This document shows positions 28,122 through 37,446 of a stretch of 64,000 nt of DNA, piece by piece. Each line of letters opens with the position of its first letter. Position 1 is the stretch's first letter. The DNA is taken from assembly GCF_003253705.1 (NCBI RefSeq), contig NZ_QKYU01000005.1, positions 1 to 64,000 on the forward strand, given 5' to 3'. The notes under the pieces are model-generated. The model made no database searches. It had not been told where the DNA came from and saw only the letters and a list, made by a program, of their open reading frames with translations. The position numbers and the translations under genes were made by a program. This stretch comes from Humitalea rosea. GTDB lineage: Bacteria > Pseudomonadota > Alphaproteobacteria > Acetobacterales > Acetobacteraceae.

Positions 28122-30320
28122 CTAATGCATGGCCAGGCGCTGCTGGCGCATCAGCATGCGTTCCACGTCGGCGGGCCCCGCGAAGCGCGGGAATTGCCCG
28201 GCGGCCAGCTGGTCGAGGCTGGGGGAGGGCAGGCCGAGCCGGCTCGCATAGATCCAGGAATAGGCCAGCACACGCTGCACGAAGGCGCGGGTCTCGCCGG
28301 CCGGGATGCTTTCGATGAACAGCAGCGGGTCGTTCTGGTGGCGCCCGGGGGGCATCCAGCGCGCGACATTGCCGGGGCCGGCGTTATAGGCGGCCAGCAT
28401 GCGGATCAGGTCGCCATCCACCGAATCCAGGCTGTTCAGGTGGTGCAGATAGCGTTGCCCGACCTCCAGGCTGAAGGCCGGATCATGCAGGCGCTGGTGG
28501 CCGCTGCGGCCGCGTAGGCTGGGATCGCCCAGGATATAGGCCGCGGTCGCGGGCATCACCTGCATCAGCCCGCGCGCCCCGGCGCCGCTGACGGCCCCCG
28601 GGTCGAAATTGCTCTCCTGCCGGGCCAGCGCATAGATCAGCGAGGGATCGACGCGGAAGCCGCCCAGCGGCTCCAGCCGCGGCACCGGGAAGCGGGCGAA
28701 ATCGCGCGGCCGTCCATCGGAGCCCTGCACGACCTGGGCAAGCTGGGAGGCCAGCGCCGGCATATTGGCGGTGGAGGCCACCACCAGCATCGCGCGGCCG
28801 AGCGCCGGATTGCCCGCGCCAATGGCCCAGAGGCGGCGCAGCTCGGCCTCCGCCCGATCGCGCTGCCCGATCTGCAACAAGGACAGCGCGCGCCAGCCGC
28901 CGGCGGTTTCGGCCAGGGCATTGGTCTCGGCCTCCCCGGCCACCTCGCCCTCCCAGGCGAAGCCGGGGGCGAGGCCGAGAGCGCGGCGGGCCAGCAGCCC
29001 GTAGAAGGTGCGCGGCTCCTGCGCCGCTTGCAGCAGCCAGGCGATGTGCTGCCCCGGCCGGCGGGCGCGGACCGAGGCGCGGGCGGTCCAATAGGCCCCG
29101 GCGGCGCGCAGCGAGGGCGGCGCCAGCTCGGCGCGGGCGGTGATTTCGAAATAGGGGATGGCAGCCTCGGGCTGGCCGGCGGCGAAGGCCGCGAGGCCCG
29201 CGACGAAGGCCGGCCCGCCATGGCCTTCCGCCCCGCGCGCCGCACCCTGCGCCATCGTCAGCGCATCCTGGTCGCGGCCAGACTGGAACAGGATCAGCGC
29301 CACATCGCCCTGGAGCAGCGCCGCCGCACCGGGGGCGAGGCCGCGCGCGCCGGCGATGGCGAGCAGCGCGCCGGAGACGTCGCCATCCCGTGCCTTGGCC
29401 CGCACCACCCGCTCCAGCGCCGCGTTGCGGGCGATCGGCGGGGCGTCGGGGGCCTGGTCCTCGGGCGCGATCGCCGCGGCCATGGCCAGCAGATCGGGCA
29501 CCGCTTCCGGCGCCGGCGGCGCGCCATGCGGCATCCGCCGCCGCAGCAGCGCATACAGCGCCCCGGCATCGGGGTGGTCGGGGAATTCGGCGAGCCAGGC
29601 CAGCACAGCGGCGGCCGGCGCCGATTGCGGCGTCCGCAGCCAGCGGTCGGCCAGCACATGCGACATCAGCCGGCGGTCATCCAGACGATCGGCTTCCTGC
29701 GCCGCCGCGACACTCTCGCCCCGCGCCTGCAGGTCGAAGATCCGTACCAGACGGGCGGCATCCGAGGGCGCGAGCGGTTGCGGCAGACCGTCAACGCCAC
29801 CGGTGACCGGCCGGCGCAGCCCGGCGGCGGCAATCTCGGTATGCCCGTCAGCGACCGGCAGCAGCAGCGGCACGGCGGTGGAGGCCGCGGCGAAAGGGGT
29901 CTGGGGCCGGGCGGCCTCCCGCGCCAGGGCGACGCCGCGGGCGATATTGGCGCTGGACCGCGCGCTCGCGGCCCGGGTGGCGCGGCTGGGGGCGGACCGG
30001 CTTGGGGCGGACCGGCTGGGGGTGAACCGGCTGGGGGTGAACCGGGGGCCGGTGGCGCTCACCCTCCGGCTGTCTGAGGCAGCGGGGCGGGACTGCGCCA
30101 CGCGTTGCACGCGGGCCGTCTGGCGCGCCGGGCGGCGCGCCGCCGTCGCTGGCTCCGAGGCCCTCGTATGGGTCGTGCGGACCGCGGGTCCGTTCGCATG
30201 CGCGTTGGCCCGTTGTGCCAGAGCCTCGGCATAAACGCCGAGGCTCAAGGTCGCACCAAGGACAATTCCCAGAAGCAGGGAGGATGGCCGGCACCGGGCC
30301 ATGGGGCTGTTCAGGCTCAT
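28122..30320 (-). CDS. Soluble lytic murein transglycosylase (Slt70-like)
   Basis: 732 residues with an N-terminal signal peptide (SSLLLGIVLGATLSLGVYAEALA). Residues about 40-130 are a low-complexity S/R/P/A region with four tandem 5-residue units. Alpha-helical superhelix follows to about 570. The catalytic SLT domain has Glu in ARQESNFDPGAVSGAGARG and then LMQVMP and AYNAGPGNVARW. It cleaves the MurNAc-GlcNAc bond with formation of 1,6-anhydroMurNAc in the periplasm. The long disordered linker at the N-terminus is unusual for the family. Confidence 0.92.
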   Translation of the reverse strand: MSLNSPMARCRPSSLLLGIVLGATLSLGVYAEALAQRANAHANGPAVRTTHTRASEPATAARRPARQTARVQRVAQSRPAASDSRRVSATGPRFTPSRFTPSRSAPSRSAPSRATRAASARSSANIARGVALAREAARPQTPFAAASTAVPLLLPVADGHTEIAAAGLRRPVTGGVDGLPQPLAPSDAARLVRIFDLQARGESVAAAQEADRLDDRRLMSHVLADRWLRTPQSAPAAAVLAWLAEFPDHPDAGALYALLRRRMPHGAPPAPEAVPDLLAMAAAIAPEDQAPDAPPIARNAALERVVRAKARDGDVSGALLAIAGARGLAPGAAALLQGDVALILFQSGRDQDALTMAQGAARGAEGHGGPAFVAGLAAFAAGQPEAAIPYFEITARAELAPPSLRAAGAYWTARASVRARRPGQHIAWLLQAAQEPRTFYGLLARRALGLAPGFAWEGEVAGEAETNALAETAGGWRALSLLQIGQRDRAEAELRRLWAIGAGNPALGRAMLVVASTANMPALASQLAQVVQGSDGRPRDFARFPVPRLEPLGGFRVDPSLIYALARQESNFDPGAVSGAGARGLMQVMPATAAYILGDPSLRGRSGHQRLHDPAFSLEVGQRYLHHLNSLDSVDGDLIRMLAAYNAGPGNVARWMPPGRHQNDPLLFIESIPAGETRAFVQRVLAYSWIYASRLGLPSPSLDQLAAGQFPRFAGPADVERMLMRQQRLAMH
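29983..30042 (-). repeat. Four 15-bp tandem repeats inside the transglycosylase gene
   Basis: Four units of the form cggctggggg(c/t)g(g/a)ac follow each other without gaps; the last two are identical. Read in the gene they encode FTPSR, FTPSR, SAPSR, SAPSR. In-frame copy number change would only lengthen the disordered linker. Confidence 0.8.
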
Positions 30321-30443
30321 GGCAGCCTGCCGTTAGCGGCGCGGGAGGACCCTGCGCAACCCCAATCGCCGGGATGAATCCTGAAAATAAACGCCGCCGG
30401 CAGAAAAACAGTAGCTTGCGAGACGTTCTGGCCGAAAAAAACG

Positions 30444-31292
30444 TCAAGCCGGCTTGTCATGCTGCGCTGCATCAAGAGATTGGCGCAGCAGCAGAAGATC
30501 GGTCCAGGCCTCCCGCTTGGCCCCCGGGCTGCGCAGCAGATAGGCCGGATGCAGGGTGGGCAGCACCGGCAGGCTGCCTAAGCCCTCGACCTCCAGGGCG
30601 TGCCAGCGGCCCCGCATCCGCATGATCCCCTCCTTCGAGCGCAGCAGCGCCTTGGCCGCCGTGCCGCCCAGCAGCAGCAGCCGTTTGGGCCGGGCGAGGG
30701 CGATGTGACGCAGGATGAAGGGCAGGAACAACGCGATTTCCGCATCCGTGGGCGTGCGATTGCCCGGCGGGCGCCAGGGCAGGATGTTGGCGACGTAGAA
30801 ATCCGCCTCCCGCCGCAGGCCCGCCGAGGCCAGCATCCGGTCCAGCAACCGGCCGGACTGGCCGACGAAGGGGCGGCCCTCGCGGTCTTCCTCGGCGCCG
30901 GGGGCCTCGCCCACCAGCATCAGCCCCGAACCGGGCACCCCATCCGAGAAGACCAGATTGGTCGCGGTCTCGCGCAGGGGCGAGCCCTCGAAGCCGGCCA
31001 TGGCGGCGCGCAGCGCCTCCAGGCTGCCCGCCGCGGCGGCAAGGGCCGCGGCCCCGGACACGGCGGGGGCGAAGCCCATGGGCGCGGCGCCAACCGCGGC
31101 GGCGGGGGTGGGGGCCGGCGTGGCGGCCGGTTTCGGCGCGACCCCGCCCAGCCAGCGCCCGACCGGGGGCGGCACGCGCTCGGCCAGCGGCGCCGGGGTG
31201 GCCGCCACCGCCTCATCGGCACCCCAGTCCAGTTGGCAGCGTAGTGCTGCCAGAAGGGCGGGGTCCGGTGCCTCGATCATGTCCTGGGGCAT
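30444..31292 (-). CDS. Uracil-DNA glycosylase, family 4/5-like, without cluster cysteines
   Basis: 282 residues from MPQDMIEAPD; an internal ATG at 31280 is possible. The motifs GEAPGAEEDREGRPFVGQSG, NILPWRPPGNRTPT and TLHPAYLLR identify a family 4-type glycosylase that removes uracil from DNA. The family normally binds a 4Fe-4S cluster through four cysteines; here the positions show Ser, Val, Trp and Leu, and the only cysteine is near residue 19 outside the domain. An Ala/Pro-rich linker separates the N-terminus from the catalytic domain. It is divergent from the ETF-QO gene. Confidence 0.87.
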   Translation of the reverse strand: MPQDMIEAPDPALLAALRCQLDWGADEAVAATPAPLAERVPPPVGRWLGGVAPKPAATPAPTPAAAVGAAPMGFAPAVSGAAALAAAAGSLEALRAAMAGFEGSPLRETATNLVFSDGVPGSGLMLVGEAPGAEEDREGRPFVGQSGRLLDRMLASAGLRREADFYVANILPWRPPGNRTPTDAEIALFLPFILRHIALARPKRLLLLGGTAAKALLRSKEGIMRMRGRWHALEVEGLGSLPVLPTLHPAYLLRSPGAKREAWTDLLLLRQSLDAAQHDKPA

Positions 31293-31395
31293 AAACACTT
31301 CTATCAGGCCGCCCCCCCTTTGCGGCAAGGCCGCGCCTTTCCGCGCCGTCATGCCGGGGCTACATCCGGGGAGACCAGAAGGGAGTGAGGGACGC

Positions 31396-33024
31396 ATGGC
31401 CGATCGCGAGAGCATGGAATTCGACGTGCTGATCGTCGGCGCGGGCCCGGCCGGGCTTGCCGCCGCCATCCGGTTGAAGCAGCTCAACCCCGACGCCGCC
31501 GTCTGCGTGGTGGAGAAGGGCAGCGAGGTCGGCGCGCATATCCTCTCCGGCGCGGTGGTCGAGCCGCGCGCCCTGGACGAGCTGATCCCGGACTGGCGCG
31601 ACGAGCCCCCGGCGCTCTCGACCCCGGCCGGCGAGGACCGCTTCGTCTTCCTGACCAAGACCCGCGCGATCCGGCTGCCGACCCCGCCCTCGATGCACAA
31701 CCACGGGAATTACGTGGTCAGCCTCGGCAATGTCTGCCGCTGGCTGGGCGCCAAGGCCGAGGCGCTGGGCGTCGAGGTCTATGCCGGCTTCGCCGCCAGC
31801 GAGACGATCATCGAGGACGGCCGCGTGCGCGGCGTCGTCGCCGGCGTCATGGGCATCGGCAAGGATGGCGAGGAAGGGCCGAACTACCAGCCCGGCATGG
31901 AGTTGCGCGCGACCTACACGATGTTCGCCGAGGGCTGCCGCGGCTCGCTGACCAAGAAGCTGGAGAGCACCTTCAACCTCCGCGCCGAGGCGGCGCCGCA
32001 GACCTATGGCCTCGGCGTCAAGGAAGTGTGGGAGATCCCCAAGGACAAGCACAAGCCGGGCTTCATCTGGCATTCGGTCGGCTGGCCCTTGTCGTCCGAC
32101 ACCTATGGCGGCGCCTGGCTCTATATGTTTGGCGAAAACCTGGTCAGCGTCGGCTTCGTGGTCGGGCTGGACTACGCCAACCCCTGGATCTCGCCCTTCG
32201 AGGAGATGCAGCGCTTCAAGACCCACCCCGCCGTGCGCCCGATGCTGGAGGGCGGCAAGCGCATCGCCTATGGCGCCCGCGCGCTGAACGAGGGCGGCTT
32301 GCAGTCGATCCCGGAGCTGGTCTTCCCGGGCGGGCTGCTGATCGGCTGCACCGCGGGCTTCCTGAACGTCGCCAAGATCAAGGGCAGCCACACCGCGATG
32401 AAGAGCGGCATGCTGGCCGCCGAGGCCGTCGCCGCCGCTTTGGCGCGGGGCGAGGCCGCGCCGCCGGTGCTGGCCGACTACCCCGTGGCGCTGCGCGACT
32501 CCTGGGTCTGGTCGGAGCTGAGCGGCGTGCGCAACATCCGCCCCGGCTTCGCGAAGTTCGGCTTCTGGGGCGGTATGATCAACGCCGCCGTCGAGGCCTA
32601 TGTCACCCGCGGCAAATCGCCCTGGACGCTGACGCATCACCCGGACCACAGCGCGACGCGCCCGGCCGCCGAGAGCAGGAAGATCGTCTATCCCAAGCCC
32701 GATGGGGTGCTGACCTTCGACCGGCTGTCCTCGGTGTATCTGTCCAACACCAACCATGAGGAAGACCAGCCGGCGCATCTGAAGCTGCGCGATCCCTCGC
32801 TCTGGACCCCGGTGAACTGGGCGAAATTCGCCAGCCCCGAAAGCCGCTATTGCCCCGCCGGCGTTTATGAGGCCGTGGGGGTCGAGGAGGGCGAGCCTCG
32901 GCTGCAGATCAACGCGCAGAATTGCGTCCACTGCAAAACCTGCGACATCAAGGACCCGGACCAGAACATCGACTGGTGCACGCCGGAGGGCGGTGGCGGG
33001 CCGAACTACATCGGCGGGATGTGA
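31396..33024 (+). CDS. Electron transfer flavoprotein-ubiquinone oxidoreductase
   Basis: 542 residues from MADRESMEF. The FAD-binding dinucleotide motif is LIVGAGPAGLAAAIRLK; a membrane-associated quinone-binding segment lies in the middle. The C-terminal 4Fe-4S ferredoxin domain has CPAGVYE, NCVHCKTCDIKDP and WCTPEGG. It passes electrons from ETF, reduced by acyl-CoA dehydrogenases, to ubiquinone at the inner membrane. It fits with the acyl-CoA synthetase and enoyl-CoA hydratase genes further on in the window. Confidence 0.96.
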   Translation: MADRESMEFDVLIVGAGPAGLAAAIRLKQLNPDAAVCVVEKGSEVGAHILSGAVVEPRALDELIPDWRDEPPALSTPAGEDRFVFLTKTRAIRLPTPPSMHNHGNYVVSLGNVCRWLGAKAEALGVEVYAGFAASETIIEDGRVRGVVAGVMGIGKDGEEGPNYQPGMELRATYTMFAEGCRGSLTKKLESTFNLRAEAAPQTYGLGVKEVWEIPKDKHKPGFIWHSVGWPLSSDTYGGAWLYMFGENLVSVGFVVGLDYANPWISPFEEMQRFKTHPAVRPMLEGGKRIAYGARALNEGGLQSIPELVFPGGLLIGCTAGFLNVAKIKGSHTAMKSGMLAAEAVAAALARGEAAPPVLADYPVALRDSWVWSELSGVRNIRPGFAKFGFWGGMINAAVEAYVTRGKSPWTLTHHPDHSATRPAAESRKIVYPKPDGVLTFDRLSSVYLSNTNHEEDQPAHLKLRDPSLWTPVNWAKFASPESRYCPAGVYEAVGVEEGEPRLQINAQNCVHCKTCDIKDPDQNIDWCTPEGGGGPNYIGGM

Positions 33025-33109
33025 TCGTTACGCCTGCCGGGGTTTTTGCTTGTTTGGCTGAAATCCCGGAGTAGCCTCTCCCAGCTCGCATGAGCGGGGG
33101 GGAGCCACG

Positions 33110-33757
33110 ATGTCCAACGTCGCCGGCAAGGCCTATGGCATGAACGTCCTCACGCCCATGCGGCCGTGGAAGACGTGGATCAACCGGTTCATCTTCATGG
33201 TGGCGCGCAGCCAGCCGCGGCAGCTTGGCGGGCTGCTCGGCCTGTCCATCATCCATTTCGCGCGCTGGGTCATCATCAAGCGCGACCAATGGCCGGACCT
33301 CGGCCAGGGCAGGCCGCGGCTCGGCAATGACTACATGCTCTTCGTGAGCAACTTCAACGGCACCTGGGACCAGTACATCGACGCCTTCTCGGATGGCATC
33401 CCGAACGGGCTGGACCTGTTCTGGTACGCCAGCACGAAATATCCGGGCTCGATTCCGATCACCCCGTTCAAGGACTACATCCGGCACAATCAGGTCGATG
33501 TGGACAGCTATTACAACGCGACCCCCGGGGCGGCGCAGCGGGACATCAAGGCGGCGCTGCGGGTCTGGATCGCGATCGACGCGCTTGCCGCCGACCATGC
33601 GCGGATGGCGCCCGAGGCCTTCGCCGAGGCCTGGTGCCGCGCGCTGGTCAGCGTGCAGAACGACCTGCCCTCACCCGGCTATGCGCCGGTCGCGAGCAAC
33701 GACACCCAATCGGCCGACCGCAACCGCGAGGCGCTGGTGCGCCGCGCGCCGAGCTGA
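33110..33757 (+). CDS. Unknown protein of the Dyp peroxidase cassette (gene 1)
   Basis: 215 residues with a strong GGGGGAG ribosome binding site. It is rich in aromatic residues (WKTWINRFIFMVAR, FVSNFNGTWDQYIDAF, DSYYNATPG). There is no signal peptide; hydrophobic stretches near 30-60 could associate with the membrane. I do not recognise a family. It is 13 bases from the next gene and leads a three-gene unit ending in a Dyp-type peroxidase. The shared phrasing with gene 2 (opening residues, aromatic core) hints that both act on or house the peroxidase substrate, but that is only inference. Confidence 0.7.
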   Translation: MSNVAGKAYGMNVLTPMRPWKTWINRFIFMVARSQPRQLGGLLGLSIIHFARWVIIKRDQWPDLGQGRPRLGNDYMLFVSNFNGTWDQYIDAFSDGIPNGLDLFWYASTKYPGSIPITPFKDYIRHNQVDVDSYYNATPGAAQRDIKAALRVWIAIDALAADHARMAPEAFAEAWCRALVSVQNDLPSPGYAPVASNDTQSADRNREALVRRAPS

Positions 33758-33770
33758 AGGGGATACCGCG

Positions 33771-34721
33771 ATGCCCAACTTCGATGGCGGCCACTACTTC
33801 CTGACCGTTCTGGTGCCGGTGCGGGAGGAGCTGGTGGCCGATCCCAGGGTCGCCGGGATCGTCACCTCCCATGTCGAGGCGCTGCGCCAGGTGCTGGTCG
33901 CGCTGCCGACCGCGTTGCAGACCCCGGCGACCGAGCAGATCGGGCTCAACAGCCCCTTCGCCCGCGACCGGCGCACGCATTTCGCGCGCTTCACGGTGAT
34001 CGACGATGTCGCCTTCAACGGTCGCGGCCAGCGCGATCCGATCAAGGTGGCGCTGCTGGGGCCGAAGCCGTGGCAGACCGATCCGGTCGATGCGCTGCCT
34101 TGCGCCTATCTCCTCTTCGTCGCGGATTTCGATGCGGCCAGCGGCGATGTGGCCGAACTCGACAGCTACCTCACCGGGCTCTGGGCGGTGATGGCGCCGG
34201 AGCTGCGCGAGATCCTGATCCATTGCCGCGGCCATGACCGGCTGACCGATGCGGCGGGAGTCTGCCGGCTGATCCGGGACTGCCAGGTCGAGACGACGAT
34301 GCCCTTCAACGACTACTGGTCAACAGCCCCCAGCCTGCCGACGCTGGACATCAAATCGCTGCTGATCCCGGTCGCGGTCGCGGCGGTGGTGCTGCTGCTC
34401 GGGATCGTGGTCGCACTCTTCGGCGGACGGGCGGGCATCTGGCTGCTGGTCGCGGGGCTGGTGGGGCTGGTGCTGACCGTGTTCCTCGCCTGGCGGCGGG
34501 TCGTGGCGGCGGGGATGGCCCCTTTTCCGACCGCGCCGCGATCCGACCTGCCGAGCGTGCTGAAGGCGCTTTATCTGCAACAGCAGTTCATCCGCTTCGC
34601 GATCCGCATGCAGGGCGCGGAGCCGGCGGCACTGCATGCGGGTTTCGGTGATTTCCTGCGGCAGCACCGGCCGGAAGATGTCGCGGCACCCAGCCAGCAT
34701 GCCGGCACGGTGCGGTCATGA
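33771..34721 (+). CDS. Membrane-anchored unknown protein of the Dyp peroxidase cassette (gene 2)
   Basis: 316 residues from MPNFDGGHYF behind AAGGGG. Residues 1-185 form a soluble domain with HFARFTVIDDVAFNGRG and CAYLLFVADFD, reminiscent of the ferredoxin-like folds seen in Dyp and chlorite dismutase relatives, though no heme ligand is obvious. Two adjoining membrane helices (about 200-245) and a cytosolic tail follow. It ends 13 bases before the peroxidase. I infer a membrane partner of that enzyme. Confidence 0.7.
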   Translation: MPNFDGGHYFLTVLVPVREELVADPRVAGIVTSHVEALRQVLVALPTALQTPATEQIGLNSPFARDRRTHFARFTVIDDVAFNGRGQRDPIKVALLGPKPWQTDPVDALPCAYLLFVADFDAASGDVAELDSYLTGLWAVMAPELREILIHCRGHDRLTDAAGVCRLIRDCQVETTMPFNDYWSTAPSLPTLDIKSLLIPVAVAAVVLLLGIVVALFGGRAGIWLLVAGLVGLVLTVFLAWRRVVAAGMAPFPTAPRSDLPSVLKALYLQQQFIRFAIRMQGAEPAALHAGFGDFLRQHRPEDVAAPSQHAGTVRS

Positions 34722-34734
34722 GGGGGACATCGCC

Positions 34735-36336
34735 ATGACCGTGGCACTCGACCTTGCCGATATCCAGGGCAATATCCTCTCCGCCTATGGCCGGCTCGGC
34801 TTTCCCAAGGGCCGGTTCCTGGTGCTGCATGTCCATGATGCGAAGGCCGGGCGATCGGTGATCGAAAACCTGCGCCCCCGCGTCACCACCGCGGTGCGCT
34901 GGCCGTCGCGGCACGAGCCGCCGGCGCAGGGGCAGGTCACGCAGCTGCGCCCGGAGGTGACGCTGAACATCGCCTTCACCTTCCACGGGCTGATCGCCAT
35001 GGGCGTGCCGATCCGCACGCTGCGCGGCATGCCCGATGAATTCATCGACGGCATGCCGGCCCGCGCGGATATCCTCTGCGACAACTTCCCCGATGACATC
35101 AGCACCACATGGGACCCGGTCTGGTGCCCATCCTCCGACAGCGCCCGGCGCATCCATGTGCTGATTTCGTTGAACGCGCAGATGCAGCCCGATGGCACGG
35201 CGGTCGCGCAGCTGGATGAGCTGACGCGGCAGATCATCGGCCTCTGCGCCGCGAGCGGCGGCGTGAGCGTGCTGGAGGGCCATCGTGGCGCCGATCCGCG
35301 CTGGCAGGATCTCTCCGCGCTGTTGCAGCAGCAGAAGGATGGCAGCTACGCGCCGATCCCGGTCGAGCATTTCGGCTTCGTCGATGCCATCGGCGATCCG
35401 GTGTTCGAGGGCCAGATGCCGCCCGCCCGCGCCGCGACCGCGATGATCGGCCAGGGTGCGCTGATGCCCGACCAGAGCTGGCGACCGCTGGCGACAGGGG
35501 AATTCCTGCTCGGCCACCCGGATGAAGCGCAGGAGATCGCGGGTGCTGCGATGCCGCTCGATTTTTCCTACAACGGCACCTTCATCGCCTATCGCAAGCT
35601 GCACCAGAACATCGCCGCCTTCAGAACCTTCCTGACCGGGACGGCCACCCGCTTCGCCGCCGTGATGGGGATGCCCCTGGACGAGGCGCAGGCGACGCTG
35701 ATGGCCAAGATCGCCGGGCGCTGGGGCGATGGCGTGCCGCTGGTGGTGGCGCCGACCTTCGCCGATTGGATGACCTTCCGCGAGCGGCGCGTGGTCGCGG
35801 TGCAGACCAAGGATGCGGCGGCCCAGGCCGTGCTGGATCGCGCCATGGTCGATTTCACCTTCGCCGATGACCCGCTCGGCGCCAAATGCCCCTTGGGTTC
35901 GCATCTGCGCCGCGCGAACACGCGCGACATGCTCGACCCAACCTTGAGCGATGTGAGGGAGCGCGGAGGCTCGGTGCTGAACAACCGCCGCCGCATCCTG
36001 CGCCGTGGCCTGCCCTATGGCGCTGCCGAGGCGGAGGAGCATGGCATCGTCATGCTCGCGACCTGCGCCAGCCTGTTCCGGCAGTTCGAGTTCGTGCAGC
36101 AGCAATGGATGCAATACGGGCTGGACTTCAACGCCGGCAACGACACCTGCCCGATCATCGGCAACCACGATGACGAGGCGAAGTTTGTCATCCCCGCCGA
36201 TCCGGCCAGCGGCAAGCCGCCCTTCATCTGCGACCGGATCCCGCAGCTCGTCGAAACCCGCGGCGGCGACTACTTCTTCGTCCCGAGCATGACCGCGCTG
36301 CGGCAGATTTCGACCGGCACCGTCGATCCGACCTGA
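34735..36336 (+). CDS. Dyp-type heme peroxidase
   Basis: 533 residues from MTVALDLADIQGNIL behind GAGGGGG. The Dyp opening DLADIQGNIL, the catalytic Asp217 in FGFVDAIGDP, the proximal heme His390 in CPLGSHLRRAN and the distal Arg in LRRGLPYG are all visible. The usual GxxDG reads G214-F-V-D-A, with Ala in place of the last Gly. Length fits the long C/V-type class. There is no signal peptide. Dyp enzymes oxidise bulky phenolic dyes with peroxide; the natural substrate here is unknown. It ends a tight three-gene cassette. Confidence 0.92.
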   Translation: MTVALDLADIQGNILSAYGRLGFPKGRFLVLHVHDAKAGRSVIENLRPRVTTAVRWPSRHEPPAQGQVTQLRPEVTLNIAFTFHGLIAMGVPIRTLRGMPDEFIDGMPARADILCDNFPDDISTTWDPVWCPSSDSARRIHVLISLNAQMQPDGTAVAQLDELTRQIIGLCAASGGVSVLEGHRGADPRWQDLSALLQQQKDGSYAPIPVEHFGFVDAIGDPVFEGQMPPARAATAMIGQGALMPDQSWRPLATGEFLLGHPDEAQEIAGAAMPLDFSYNGTFIAYRKLHQNIAAFRTFLTGTATRFAAVMGMPLDEAQATLMAKIAGRWGDGVPLVVAPTFADWMTFRERRVVAVQTKDAAAQAVLDRAMVDFTFADDPLGAKCPLGSHLRRANTRDMLDPTLSDVRERGGSVLNNRRRILRRGLPYGAAEAEEHGIVMLATCASLFRQFEFVQQQWMQYGLDFNAGNDTCPIIGNHDDEAKFVIPADPASGKPPFICDRIPQLVETRGGDYFFVPSMTALRQISTGTVDPT

Positions 36337-36462
36337 ACGAATCGCGCCCAGGCCCGCTTACAAGACCAGCGGGCGGGGCCTAGGATCGTCCCGAACCCGG
36401 TCGGTAGCGGGGCGGGCCGGTGGCACCGCCGCGCACGGCCGGGGCCTTCTGGAGAAACGACC

Positions 36463-37440
36463 ATGCCCCTTACCCGTCGCGACACCCTTGGCCTGTCGAT
36501 CGCCCTGGTCGGCGCCGCCCGCGCCGCCGTGGCGCAGGACGCCGCCTATCCCAACCGCTCCATCGCGCTGATCGTGCCCTTCGGCCCGGGCGGCGGCACA
36601 GACATCCTGGCCCGCATCCTGGCCCAGCAAATGACCCCCCGGCTTGGCCAGTCGCTGGTGATCGACAATCGCGCGGGGGCGAGCGGCACCCTCGGCATGG
36701 GCGTGCTCGCCCGCGCCCGGCCGGATGGCTATACTTTGGCGATCGCGCCGAACGGCACCTTCGCGATGGCGCCGGCGCTCTACAGCCTGCCCTATGACAG
36801 CGACACGGCCTTCGCGCCCATCGGGCTGCTGGCGACCAATGCCATGTTCGTCTGCGTCCACCCGGCCGCGGAATGGCGGACGCTGGCGGCGCTGGTCACG
36901 GCGGCCAAGGCCCAGCCGGGCCGCCTGACCTATGCCTCGGCCGGGGTCGGGGCGACCAACCATCTCGGCGTGGAGCTGCTGATGGAGATGTCCGGCACCG
37001 ACATGCTGCATGTCTCCTACCGATCCGCCGCGCAGGCGGCGCAGGCGGTGATGACGCGCGAGGCGGTGCTCTCGCTGGTGGACGCCTCGGTTGCCCTGCC
37101 CTTCCTGCGCTCGGGCGATCTCCGCGCCCTGGCGATCACCGGCAGCGAGCGCAGCAGCAAGGCGATGGAGGTGCCGACGGTGGCCGAGAGCGGGTGGCCC
37201 GGCTATCGCGCCTCGGTCGATCTCGGCTTCTTCGCGCCAGCCGGCACGCCGCAGCCGATCCTGGACCGGCTGGCCGTGGAGGCCGGCGCCGTCATGAAAT
37301 CCGATGAGATGAAGGCGCGGCTGGACAGCTTGGCGATGGACGCGCTCGGCGGCAGCCCGACCGAATTCACCGCCTACCAGGTCGAGGAATCGCGCAAGTG
37401 GCGGGATCTGGTGCGCCGTCGCGGCATCAAGCTGGAGTAG
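36463..37440 (+). CDS. Bug-family TTT substrate-binding protein
   Basis: 325 residues. The signal peptide MPLTRRDTLGLSIALVG has a twin-arginine and ends near AVAQD. The mature start YPNRSIALIVPFGPGGGTD and IDNRAGASG are diagnostic for Bug/TctC receptors of tripartite tricarboxylate transporters. It stands alone: the peroxidase cassette ends 126 bases upstream and htpX converges 6 bases downstream. Ligand unknown, probably a carboxylate. Confidence 0.93.
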   Translation: MPLTRRDTLGLSIALVGAARAAVAQDAAYPNRSIALIVPFGPGGGTDILARILAQQMTPRLGQSLVIDNRAGASGTLGMGVLARARPDGYTLAIAPNGTFAMAPALYSLPYDSDTAFAPIGLLATNAMFVCVHPAAEWRTLAALVTAAKAQPGRLTYASAGVGATNHLGVELLMEMSGTDMLHVSYRSAAQAAQAVMTREAVLSLVDASVALPFLRSGDLRALAITGSERSSKAMEVPTVAESGWPGYRASVDLGFFAPAGTPQPILDRLAVEAGAVMKSDEMKARLDSLAMDALGGSPTEFTAYQVEESRKWRDLVRRRGIKLE

Positions 37441-37446
37441 GATCGC

